Source: Colletotrichum lupini (Eukaryota; Ascomycota; Sordariomycetes; Glomerellales; Glomerellaceae). From it: a stretch of 64,000 nucleotides of DNA. How positions within the stretch are numbered: position 1 is the stretch's first letter; the number at the start of each line of letters is the position of its first letter. Below the pieces are notes generated by a model. That model worked only from the letters and a program-made list of their open reading frames with translations. It had not been told where the DNA came from and did no database searches. Both the position numbers and the translations under genes were made by a program. The stretch spans positions 806,001 through 870,000 of the forward strand of contig NC_064672.1 in assembly GCF_023278565.1 (NCBI RefSeq). The letters run 5' to 3'. Positions 44,291 to 55,868 of this stretch are shown here, piece by piece.

Positions 44291-47200
44291 CGTGGGGGTG
44301 GATGTGTTTATACGGATATGGAAAGGTACAACGATGCGGTATGATACGAGGAGGTATAAGGTATAGGGCAGAGATGGATACAAGGGCAAGATGGTAGTAG
44401 GACACTCTCGGGTATCTTCAGCTTCCGTATTGTGAGAACAGAGAGGAAAGATAGATACGAAGGGGGGGCAAGATGAAAGGTGCCTCTGCTTATGAGGGAG
44501 CAATTACACCCAGGTGGACAGACCAAAAAGTCTTTGCGGTTCGCCCACGCCCCTCCTTCGAGGGGGTTCTCCCCTCCCCGGGGCCCGTCTCGTCGCAAGA
44601 AGCCTGACATCACAGACTTTTGCGGCAACAAGCCCCAAAGTATGCTGATGATTTTCCCACCTCAACCCCGTTTGTGTGGTGGAGGGGGATGGAACGTCAC
44701 TGCTATCGGCCATGTTTGAGGAACAGAGTCCCACCACCAACCGGGCCGGCGGGGAGGGAACAAATTGTAGTGTACATCACATTATCAACGTTGCCCGTGA
44801 CAGGTTTTTTTTTTATCGGCCGAGTTTCTCTTTCCAAAGGGATTGGATGTCGAAGCGCTCTCGACTCATGAACAGCGGAGATGGTGTACCAACAGATCAT
44901 GGTTTTGACGTGATCATCAGCGCGGTTCTACGAATGAGAATTAGGCTGATGAGGAGTCTGGTGATGAGCAGTACCTTTTGTGATCGTCTTGTTGCAGGCA
45001 GGCCGTATTTCCTCAGATAGCATATCGTCATTCACGATTTAGACTCGAGTTGAGCCGAGCTTCCCCGGGTTTGCCGGGCCAGGGTCGGGCATGTTCCTGT
45101 TTTCCCAGGCGGGGCGATGGTGGTGTTAAAGGAGCCATGTGGTCGGGTTCAATGACTCCCCAGCACCTAGCATGAGGAGGGGCCCAAGCTTGGAATAGCT
45201 GCTTTCTGAAGCTTCTACTGTGTGGATGTTTCGATACCGGCGCGCACGGGGTGGCGATGGTGGTTGCTTGTCGTTGACACGGCCGGCGTCCGTGAACTCG
45301 GGTCTCCCCTCCTTGGCTCTTTGGGGGCCCTGGACTTTCTGCGACCCAGCGGCTGACGATTGATTGCATGTCACTGCATGCCAGCAGGGGTGGACGGATG
45401 GCCTAGTGTACGTCTGGAGGATGCTGTGCTTTGCATGCAACTGATACGTGGGGACTGAAGCGAGCGATCTAACGTAACGGGCATGGTTGCCGCCGGCCGG
45501 CTACTTTAGTGTAGACTGCTCATGATACATAAGGTATAGAAGGACGGATACATAATCGATGGGACCGCTCGTGCGGTATCGTAGATGGTTCAAGCTTGAA
45601 AGGTAAGCGGCGGCCTAATTGTTGGTTAATTAATCCTGTACGGAATTGCCTTGAAATGTGGTGCTGTGGTGGAGGCCTCGGCATTGATGATGAGGATCGG
45701 TCCATTTGATGAGACAAGAGGCCGGTTGAGATTGATAGAGGCAACCATGCAGGGCCGGCAGAGGAGAACGTGTCAGTGCAACGGCGCGGCTGGTATCGTC
45801 AAAGATGGAAGCTTGATGGTAAGGTTGTGTATGGAGTACCCATCATGGAGTCGTGGAGCGTTGGAGGTGTTGGTTGTTGCATGTAACTTTGGTAGTGGAT
45901 CTTGACAATTTGGACAAGGTGAGAGAGTGGGGGGATCGACCCTTCCTTGGGCTCCGAAAGCGCCGGAGTCGCTGTCCGTTTTCATCTGATCTTGGTCAGC
46001 CACACCACACCGTCCACTAAACACACTCACAGCTTTCGCAACTATCAAAAAGCAACGTTACAGCTGGAGGGGGCAATTCTCCTCCTCCATCCCATCTTGC
46101 TCATTAGTTACTGTGCAGTAATGTCCACAGTCAACAAGCTCAACCACAATTGTCAGACAGTGCCCGTCGCGTCTTGTCTAGCAGACACCTATCTAGCTTT
46201 AGTGCTTAGCTTAAGCTCAGTGAGAGGTCCATTGAGCTACCAATTCCTGGCGTCTGCCAGCGAGTCCCAATGCTTCGGCTCAGCATTTCGTCTCTCCTGG
46301 TTTAGGTTGCTTCTATCCAAGTGCCACCTGTGGCTGTTGTCTCAGGCTCACAGCGTACCTATAGGCTCTGAGAAGTCTCTATCCTTTCCCTGCTATACGG
46401 TACTCTTTCATCGTTGCATGCGCTCATCTCTCATCTACCGGTTAAGCTTAGGTTCCATTCCTCTCATACTCACCCTCTCTTGTCTCTCTCACGCATCCTC
46501 TCACTCTATCCCCTGCAATCCCCAATAAACCTTCTCAACCAACTACGAGGCAACGCGGGCACTTACCCCTTCCCGCGTCCATCCATCCATCAACACAAGC
46601 TTTCGGCCCCCAAGTGAAGGAAGTGGGTTGGAGCATCGAGCCTGGACTGAGCTAGAGCAGATAAACCAGCCCTTAGGATTACCTCGTGTCGCCCCATCGC
46701 CTGTGCGACGTTGAAGACAACCTAGAAGACAATCCTCGCTCATTCCCGCTTCTCACCTTGCCCGCTCACTCACTACCTTGCCTCTAATCCAAGACACCAA
46801 GACACCGACCGGTCTTCTGTTCAGTGACTTATTGGTTGCTGGCCGGTGTCGCCATCGCTCTTCTCTCTCCCGACTACCCCCTCCCCACTTCGTCGTTGTT
46901 GTTCATCCACTGTCGTTCTTGTTGGATACGACGTCTCTGGGCTTCCACCGCCAACCCGAGCAGTAGAGCGAGGGGAGGGGACCGGCAGGTTCCATTCTCT
47001 GTTGTTCTGCCCTCCGTGCGGTGCGCCAGTCACCCTCTCGGGTTGTGCCTGTCGATCCGCTACCTGTCCGTCTACCGTTCCGCCGTGGAGTTCGTTCAAA
47101 CGTTCGATCAGACATCTTTGCAACCCTCCACTACCTTACCTCTCTCACTCTTCCTCGTTCTTTCTCTCTCTCACTCTTACCATCTCACTCGCTTCACTCC

Positions 47201-47335
47201 ATCTCAACGGCCTGTCTCCGGGGGACATGGCTCGTGCCCGATTCCGTTTATTTACAATCCGATACCTCGTCAGCTAGATGATCCGGCACCCGATTGTGAC
47301 TTTCTCCGTTTCATAAACAAAAGTCTCTTAATGTC
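44291..47335. promoter_or_regulatory. 3-kb divergent upstream region of NAG1 and the sugar kinase
   Basis: Between opposite start codons of two cluster genes. A TTTGTGTGG sequence at 44671-44679 (minus: CCACACAAA) resembles the NDT80-type core about 380 bp before the NAG1 ATG. CT-rich tracts at 46440-46500 and 47130-47200 suggest a core promoter and long 5' leader for the kinase. No coding region is supported. Confidence 0.5.
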
Positions 47336-47426
47336 ATGCAGCCATATTCACCTCCCACCATGGCCACGTTTCCAAAGTCTTTCCTGGCCGCCGTCGTCAA
47401 GCAGCTACTCCGGGGCAAATCGCTGA
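47331..47426 (+). promoter_or_regulatory. Short upstream frame overlapping the kinase start
   Basis: ATG at 47331 is followed by an ATG at 47336 (ATGTCATG). The first opens a different frame that stops at 47424-47426, after also passing the in-frame ATG at 47360. This could lower or regulate kinase translation by leaky scanning. Confidence 0.4.
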
Positions 47427-49164
47427 TCCAAGCCCTCCTAGCCTTCTGGCTCACGCCACAAACCGTCTCAGGGAAACCGACAACTTCAAAGGTGGATTGT
47501 TGCAGCACATCGGGAACAACGACGCCCTCAGGCCAAAGTATCGAGGAATACCTAAAGGAGGCCGAGCACCTCCTCCTGGGGCCCTTGCTGGACAATGATG
47601 GCCTTCTCGAGTTATCCAACGCCCTAAAGGCGCAGTTCAGAGACAAGTTGCAGACGAGCATGGCCTGCATGCTCCCCTCGTACAACCACCAGCTCCCCGG
47701 CGGGCACGAGGTCGGTCAGTACCTGGCGGTGGACGTGGGGGGATCGACGCTGCGTATCGCGCTGGTCGAGCTGCGGGGTCGTGACGCCGTGGGCCGGGAG
47801 AGCGAGATTGTGCGGATGAGTTCGTTCAAGATCGACAACGACATTAGGAACTTGGAGGGCATGGCCTTCTTCGACTGGATGGCCGAGAGGATATGGGACA
47901 TGGTGTCACAGGACGGCCAGGACCCTTCACGGCCCATGCCCATGGCCCTGGCATGGAGCTTTCCCATTGAGTAAGTTCAGTCCTCGTTGCTAGGGAACGA
48001 TTTAATTCAACCAGGCGAGAACTAATCATCTTCACAAAAGGCAAACGTCACTAAAAGGCGGCCGCATCCACGGCATGGGCAAGGGCTTCCTCGCCGCCGA
48101 AGGCCTCATGGGCCAAGACCTCGGCGAGGTCATCGAGACCGCCTGCGCAGCTAGGGGCCTGAGGGGCACCCGGCTGCGCGTCATCCTCAACGACGGCGGC
48201 GCCACCCTGCTCTCCCAAGCCTACGTCCACCCGGCCACCCGCTTCGGCCTCATCCTCGGCACCGGCGTCAACATCGCCGCCTACCTCCCCGTCTCGCTGA
48301 TCGGCAAGCCGAAATTCGGGGACCGCCCGCGGGAGTGGTGGAGCGAGGCGCGCGACGTCATCGTCAACACGGAGCTCGGCATGTTTGGCGGCGGGGGCGT
48401 CCTCAGCGTCACGCGCTGGGACGGGCTGTTGAAGCAGGGGCACCCGAGGCCCGATTTCCAGCCCTTGGAGCAGATGGTGAGCGGGTACTATCTCGGCGAG
48501 GTGGTGCGGTTTGCGTTGATTGAGGCGGTTCGGACGACGGGGGTATTTGGCGGCGTGGTACCCAAGTCTCTTGATGAGCCGTACTCTTTGAAGTCCGAGA
48601 CGATATCTACTATTGAAGGGTAAGCTTGACTTCCTCACACCCCCCCTTTTTGACGAATACTTTGCTGACCATAATGACAGAGATACGTCACCATCACTCT
48701 CATCATCCATCGACCTCTTCATCGCCCAACATCCCTCATCTCACACCCCCACGCCATCAGACCTCGCCGCCCTCCGCAGCCTAGCCTCCTTCGTCTCAAG
48801 GAGGTCAGCCGCCATCATCGCAGCGTGCTTACATGCCGTATGGTCCCTCCGTCTCGAGTCTCTAGCCGAAGAAAAGGAGGCCAACGCAAACCGGACGGCG
48901 TCGACGAACCAGGAACCCGCAGAGGGCGAGGACGCGGACCTTCTTCACCAGAGAATAGAAAAGGAAACATCCCTGCCCCGAACGATGGTAGCCTACAACG
49001 GCAGCGTCATCGAGTGCTACCCGGGCTATCTGGCAATGTGCCAGTCGTACGTCGACGCGCTGGTCAACGGGGGCGACAGGAGCGTCGAGCTCGTGCCGGC
49101 GAAGGAGAGCTCGCTGCTGGGGGCCGGCGTCGCGCTGGCGAGGGCTTGTGATGGGACTGCGTAA
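47336..49164 (+). CDS. hxk3: Hexokinase-family sugar kinase, probable GlcNAc kinase
   Basis: Exons are 47336-47970, 48041-48619 and 48681-49164, giving 565 residues. If translation begins at the stronger ATG 47360 (CACCATGG), the protein is 8 residues shorter. Hexokinase-fold motifs: LAVDVGGSTLR (phosphate-1, about 131-140), LAWSFPIEQTSLKGG (sugar loop), VILNDGGATLL (catalytic Asp near 263), LILGTGVNIAAY (about 283-292), NTELGMFGGGG, and MVAYNGSVIECYPGY near the C-terminus. It is clearly diverged from glucose hexokinases, which have NDTxGTL at the catalytic loop. Residues 15-39 are hydrophobic and may anchor it to a membrane. Position in the GlcNAc cluster points to the GlcNAc kinase (Candida Hxk1/Nag5, Trichoderma hxk3). 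Substrate is inferred from context. Confidence 0.9.
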
Positions 49165-49490
49165 AGGGGGCGAGGTTTTCCCTCACTGGGCGTCACATAA
49201 CCCTCGAGAGTGTGTGGACTGAGAAATGGGAGGATAGAGATGATTTTGCACTTTTGAGTGGCATAATTTCTGACAACATGCATGGCAAGGAGTAAAAACA
49301 TGGCTTTTTTTTTCTACAAAACGTATATAATCATAAAGCATTGCAATCAGCTCAGCAGGCTCATCGTTGATGAGAATTTTCATCTCATAATTTGAATTTT
49401 TGGGGGGTATCATCACTTCATTTCCCGTCTCTCTATGGCTCTGAGCAGACGCATCTCAGAAAAGCCAATCTCTGCACATCGGCACACGCC
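49165..49490. other. Convergent 3' spacer between the kinase and NSE2
   Basis: 326 bp, T-rich, between facing stop codons; likely the two 3' UTRs. Nothing else seen. Confidence 0.65.
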
Positions 49491-50912
49491 TTACTCCTCG
49501 TCGTCATCATCAACAATTTCCTCCACCTTGCGCTTCTTCCTCCCTGCTGAACGGTCCCCCTCCCGCTTGACCACCCGCGGCTCGTCACCATCTCCGTTCC
49601 CGTCCGACTCTTCACCCTCTCGCTCTTCCTCCTCCTCCTCCCGACGGCGTTGCTGCTCCAGAGCCCGCTTCATCTTGCGCAGGATAACTGGATCGTCAAA
49701 GAAGTCGTTGAGAGCGATTTCCTATGGTATTCTGCGTTAGTGACTGAAAGGCATTTCCTAAAAATTGGGAGGGCACGTCTTCATCGAGACTTGAAAAACA
49801 AGACGTACCTTGGAACAACCAGCCACGGGACACTGCGCGCGATGACCCGGCGACCTACGCAGGAACTCTGTAATCGCCGCCTTTTCAAACGTGTGGCTGC
49901 ACGCGCTGCTGCTGACGGGGTCCTTGAACAATTGCATGGACAGCGGACACCTGTACTCCCTGTTCTCTCCAGCAATAACGAGGTCGTCGTCGCTGTCGTC
50001 TGCCTCCGCACCCCCCGCAGCTGCCGCGGCTGATTCGCCATCACCACTGCCGCCTCTCCGGGATACGGTAGGCATGACGGGGTTTCCGGCATCGTCGAAC
50101 CAACGCTTCGCATTGGGTAGGGAAACCTCAGCGTCGCCGTGCGCGGCATCGTGCCACAGCTTCTTGAAGGCGGCGTAGTCGTTATTGACGGCGTAGCGCT
50201 GGTAGGCCGTCATGCGCTCGTACTCTGTCAGCTTGTCGGCGCGCTGCTGGCGTAGTATGTCGATGACGGAGTACTCTGGCGGCGGCGGGAGCACGCTCTC
50301 GTCCGCTGCGTCGTTGTCGTCCTCATCTGCGTCGCCGCCGCGACCGTTGGCCTCCGCTCGTGTGCGCCCGCCGCGTTGGAGGGGCGCCTGCTCGGGGAGC
50401 GTCTGGAAGTAGTTGACCGTGTCCGCGAGCGCAGCCTTTTCGTCAAGGAGCTCCGTCTGCCTGTCAATCAGATCGCGCAGCGCAGCCTCGGCCTCGGCCG
50501 TCAGGCGGGGTACCTCGTCGTCCAGCGCGGCTGTATGTGCTTCAACGTCGAGCTCGCGCTGGGACTTTTCCTGGCTGTCGAGACTGTCCGTCTTGCTATC
50601 CGCACCCTGCGATTGCGACTCGGCGCGCTTTTCGGCGAAGCGGGCGAGGGCCTCGTGCCGCGTGCGGACGGCGTCGTTGATGCCGACAACGGAGAAACCG
50701 AGATGTCGTATCGAGGCTTTCAGGTGGTTTTCGTAGCGATGAACATCGCGGCTGTTGGAGAGATCTGCGATGGCGCGCTTCGCTTCCGCTGAGAGCGGGC
50801 AGGAGAGGGGTTCGTATTCTGGGAGGGGATTCTGGGGACCAGAGTCATCGTCTTCGTCGTCGGCGATACGTCTTTCTGGGCGGCGTTGGCCTCTGCGACT
50901 TAGTACGGGCAT
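49491..50912 (-). CDS. nse2: SUMO E3 ligase NSE2/MMS21 (SMC5/6 complex)
   Basis: Exons on the minus strand are 50912-49809 and 49721-49491, giving 444 residues. NSE2 is the SUMO ligase subunit of the SMC5/6 DNA-repair complex. The SP-RING (MIZ-type) zinc finger is at about 322-368: CPLSMQLFKDPV (Cys322), ACSHTFEK (Cys338, His340) and CPVAGC (Cys361, Cys366), split from the tail by an 87-nt intron. Upstream is a helical region (residues 40-180) with Ala, Glu and Arg heptads, expected for binding SMC5. The C-terminus is a run of acidic and basic residues (EEEEEER, KKRKVEEIVDDDDEE) with a probable nuclear localisation signal. The length is somewhat above that of yeast Mms21 because of low-complexity insertions. 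Confidence 0.9.
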
Positions 50913-53900
50913 CTTTGTTCAGGGCGCTGGCTGGTCGATGTCGCTGCGTCTGCTTGTTCGAGTTGTAATTATGTATAGAGCGTTGGATATCGCCGTCAAT
51001 GATCCGTGGTTGTGAACTTTGCAGGAGGGAAAGTTGAAAAGGTAGAAAATCCAAAAAAAAATAGTCTATCGAGACAGTGGGAGTATCCATTGATACTGTG
51101 TATTACTACCGTGTAATCGATATCGAGAATCGCCCGAGCAGCCAGCAAAGGCAGAAATAAAAAACAAATAGAGCGTTGGATGCGGACGGAGTGATTGCTT
51201 TCGTTGGTCGAACGTGGATTCTGAGCTTCACCAGCTTCAAGGATGGGAAATTTCGTGGAAGTGAAGTGGGAGACGCGATTGACGTGCTGTAGCGCGTCTG
51301 TGGGTTAAAGAGGTGCCCGGTACGTACCGTCCGGGGTTCCTTGATCGCGGGGGTAGTCCCTGCAGCACCAAGGTACACTTATACACTTCCAACCAACGTC
51401 GTCCATCTTCTGGGAAACTGGAACTTTCTTCCTTTCACTTTACTTCATGAGTATCTTAAGAAGCAAAAATTGCTACATTTATCGTTGAGGCAGTTTAGCC
51501 TGATATTCAGGCTCCCATGGTTCTTCGTGTTGCTCCTCTGTCGCGAATTCCCTCGGACGGTTTGAAAGCACCCGCAGCAATGAGGTGTAAGTACACCGTA
51601 ATTAACTGATGGTCTGGCTTTATGTCGAAAGCGAGGAGAGCCCTTGAGAGAAAATCTTGTGAGGATGGTCTAGAAGGTCACCTTAATAGTCGTATATGAG
51701 TTTGACTATGACTTCCAAGCCTCCACACATTATAGAACGCTTTTGTTTTATCAGCTCATCAACACCAGTGACAGTAGCAATAAGCACTACGTACTCTTGA
51801 ACCTTTCCTTTCAGAACCTCCACTAGGGTGCTGCTTCCACCGTACAAGATGGCAATCACCACACATTGTTGTGAATGTGCTCTTTACTTAGTGGAGGCAA
51901 ATTCCTCGTCGAGATACTTACAGTCACCGCAAAGTGGGAGTCATATCCTGTCAACCTCTACTAGGCCGGTTTCATCTACTAAGTAACCCTTGCAGGTGAT
52001 GTCCCAAGGCTTTGGATCATATGCTCTCATGTTAAAGTTCCTCTATTACAGGACCTTCCAAAGGGTTAGAACTCTCTCTTCTGTCTGGGGAAACCAGCTA
52101 GGTCACACTAAAGCCAGCAGGGCAGTCCAGCTCGTAGTGCGATACTCATAGTATCCTTCTTTGTAGCGCAGTAGATAGTTGAGAAGCATATTCCCAGGAC
52201 TTCCAGTTGTCCGGGGAGAAGAGCTAGCAACATGACAGCCGGTGATGTGTGTTTTGGACTAAGGCAAGGCCATCAAGATCCTGAACATTCGAGGAATGAC
52301 GCCACGCCTTTTGCGCTGTTCACCCTCTCGTGGCACAAGGAGCTACTTTGACCGAATATGCGCCCGCACAATACACGTAAGTCTTTAATATCTTACGCTC
52401 ATATCTTCTGGGAGACCAAGACCAATGAGCCTTATCGAATGTGAGAGTTTGCTGCATCCCGCAAGTACTAGACAGAGTACCTCAGCTCATCGTAACGAAG
52501 TACAGTAACATCTGTAGACAAGACATATTGCTGTATTCCCTCTATTGTTGTTCTTATGTTTCACATTACCGTTCTCCAAGACCAGACAGAGTCAAAGACT
52601 TCGAGGCACAAAGGCTACTTACCGATAAGAAGTACCTCAAGATCTAAAACAATAGACAACAAATCAAGAACAGAATCATGAAACTGAAATAATAGTTTGA
52701 AAATGACAGCTCGTAGCCTTCCTATGGGATTCAGGAGGCGTAGGAATAGTAATCCCTTTCCTCAGACGTGCCTTCCGTTTGACAAAAGCCTAGCCCAGCA
52801 AGATTATCTCACCGAGGTTTAAACAGTCTTGACTCAGCACCTGGAACAGGATTCTGGCAATTGTCTCGACAGATTACTAAAGAGCACTTTACGGCTTTCT
52901 TGATGCCTCGCACTTGTTGGCGGCTCAGTGATTGAAAACGCATAAGCTATTTGGCTATGGTGACCACCGTGGATATCTGTCTGGAATCTTCACGGGACTT
53001 TGGAGGCTTCAGAGAATTCCTCAGGGCCTACTATCAAGTCAGGTTCGGTCGTCGTCTAAACGCCCCCGTCGTCACGCAGAACGTATGCATCTCCGAATAC
53101 GATGCGCTGCGTGAGTAGTGGTGGTGAGCAGCGTACATCGCTATGGTATTTCGCCCTTTATTTTGATGCTTTGTGTACAGATTACGCTCAGTCTGAAGCC
53201 AATTGACACACTCCGATAGCATACTTCTCACAAACGTTCTTAAGTCAATTTTACTTATATCCAAGTTTCACAGACTACTTTATCTCAAGAGAGGCTAATC
53301 TAAGTTTCGCAGCATCGCATCCATGGTCAGTGAAAGATAGGAGATACTAGTTAATTCCAAAAAAAAAAAACGATCTAGCTACAAAGACCTTAGCATGTCA
53401 TAGTCTATGAAAAATCGCGTACCCCGCGTCAATGATGTCTTATAAAAACAAACTCACTTCGACCGCGAACCTCCCAAAATCGATCATTCAAGTCAAAAAA
53501 AAAAGCAAGGCGGAACCAGCACCATACACTGATCTAGCTAGAAGAATACTGGGCATAGAGCCACGAGTCGTAGAGCGAATACTCTTTCTTTAGGGAGAAG
53601 AGACTGAACCTGCTACATCAAGGAGCTTCAAGTCAACTCTGAGTCCTTGGAAACGATGTCGAATCGAATAGCCACTTACCCCCCACAGTGTATAAGAAAG
53701 TCTTTCAGTCAAGATTATCAAGACCGAACTTGCCATTGCTTCTCAAAAGCTTTATCCCTGTACAACTTCATCCAGAGATGAGACACATACCGAGACCCAT
53801 CACATATAGGTTTTGAAGTTATGTAGACTCGAACTGCCAAGCGAACAACACCTTCCTACTAAACCTTACACAACGATTCCTCCATATAAAACATCCCCCT

Positions 53901-55868
53901 TCCCCCGCCCCCAATAACCCCTTCTCACATTGTCAAGGTAGCCCTCCTAAGCACACCCCCTCCACCTACTCACCGGTAGCCCAGCACCAAGACTGGGGAC
54001 ACGGTCGAGAAGGATATATATCTATATATATCACGAAGTGGGTAGCCCATGTACATCATCAAAGCCAACCGCCGTCAACCCACCCCCTATATCGCCTGTC
54101 AACAGTCACACAGCCCCCCCAAGTACGGAAACCTCAAGCCTGCAAGACATCGTCAGCTACCTGCCGGCAAACGGGGACTCGTCCACCCCCTCCTCGCTCT
54201 GAGGTCTCCCGTCTCTCGGCAAGGCGACGGCGATCGATGGCCTTTTCGAGGCAACTTCTCTCTCTTTCTCTTCTCTTTGTCCCTCCCACTCATGCCCATT
54301 TACATGCTTATCTCGGTTATACGTTGATCAGAACACACCGAGTGTTCAGCGATCTGAAATGTCCCCAAGAAGGGTGACGCTGGAGATGGAGTCAACCATC
54401 GACTTCGAGCCTCGAGCTCCTCACGCTCAGTACCTACCCGACGACAGCAAAGATCCAGTCCAGAGGAACGACACCCCGAGAACTCCTCCCACCGCCCCAC
54501 GAAACGAAAAAACCATCTCCGTCTTCTATTTCCGTCCTCACCGGGGAAGGAAAGAAAGAAGGCGAGAGAAGGAAGCGGAGCCCGCGCGGGGGGGGAAGTA
54601 GGCTAGATGCCGGTGCCGGGCTTGGGGTGCTGGGTCATTGGGAGATAGTGCAATCCCCGTGTAGACGAAGTCAACCATCTCCGAAGGGACACTCCACACC
54701 CGTCAAAACGGTCCTCAGGTCCAGTCCCAGTAGATAGGTGGATGCCCTCTTCCCCCGATGACGAGGACCCGGGTCTCTCGAGGCAGGCTAAGATGAAGGT
54801 CAGCTGTGCATAAGATTCATAATCCAAGTGTGCTGGCCATTGTGTCCAAGCAGCGAGGTTGAGATGGTGATATATATATACGCCTTATATACCGACTTAC
54901 ACAACATGGAAGCCTGCACAACTTCCCGCCCCACCCCACCACCCTCAGAATTACACAAACCTAGAACCTTCATTTGCAGAAAGAGAGCCAGGTTTCGTAG
55001 GTAAAACCATAACCAGCAACCCGGTATTCGTACCCGTCGTAACTTCCGACAAAAGAAACCCCCTCCCCTCCTCCCCAAGCCTCAAGGTTTTCAGAGCCCA
55101 CCAATATTGACAGACACAGCCACACCAAATCTCAATGACGGTTCACTTACTCATCTCACTCTCCGGAGGGGGAGGTGGGGAGGCAGAGGAAGGGGGGGGT
55201 TAAATTGGAGTTGCTTCATCCTTTCTTGGACATCGACAACATCTCCACACCACACCCGCGGAGGCGGGAAAGACTATGGCCTCGAAAGGGGAAATCACTT
55301 AATCCACCCTGATAGCCCTCCCGTAATGTTACCAGTGTAACGGTAGCACTAAGCAATTTTGACAGGACTCAGAAGGCAGCTTCGCTTCCGGGCCGTGAGG
55401 GTCTTGAAGGAATTCGGATGTCAAGCCGCAATTAAAAAGCTTGGTGGGTTTACCAGGTATGTCGGGCATTCACGAACTCACCTCGTCGGGCCCGAAGAAC
55501 CCTTGCGAGACATGAATCTCCGGCCGAATCCAATACACCGGCCCCGCGGGCAGCAAAAGCACGATGAACAACGCGTTAAGAGTGGCGATGAAGAAGTTTC
55601 CTGTTTCATCCGACAGGTTATTTTGTACTAAACACCAAAAAAAAGATGTCCAAAAAAGACTACTCCGGGCCACGCTCTGTATGCGCTTTATATGCCTCAG
55701 GAGAGATGCAACCGTTTGTAAATGTAAGCTTATACAATGGGCTTTCGCCCGAAAAAAAAAACAAGCTGGGCGTGAACTGTAAGGCCACAGCTTTTTCATT
55801 TTTTTTTTGCCCTCCAGTTCGAATGTGAAAACCGCCCTTCTCCGTAGAGCCTCATTGTGATGAATCTC
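50913..55868. other. 5-kb AT-richer, gene-poor region
   Basis: After the NSE2 promoter (50913-51400) the sequence becomes AT-richer and stop-rich in all frames, with A-tracts and no intact gene, to about 53.9 kb. From 53.9 kb it is again typical spacer with C-rich and CT-rich tracts. One coding-like relic at about 51860-52250 is listed separately. Repeat-induced mutation of an old element would explain the look, but I cannot name the element. Confidence 0.45.
51860..52250 (-). pseudogene. Possible decayed coding relic, unknown family
   Basis: Minus-strand pieces in different frames read like protein: GNMLLNYLLRYKEGYYEYRT, broken by a TGA, then from ATG 52030 (51941-52030) RAYDPKPWDITCKGYLVDE continuing to a TGA, then LPLCGDCKYLDEEFASTK in another frame. 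Frame changes and stops imply decay. I recognise no family, and chance remains possible. Confidence 0.2.

Noticed and set aside
44671..44679. NDT80-type binding site upstream of NAG1 as evidence for RON1 control
   Set aside because: Only one match was found by eye across the cluster promoters; such short motifs occur by chance.
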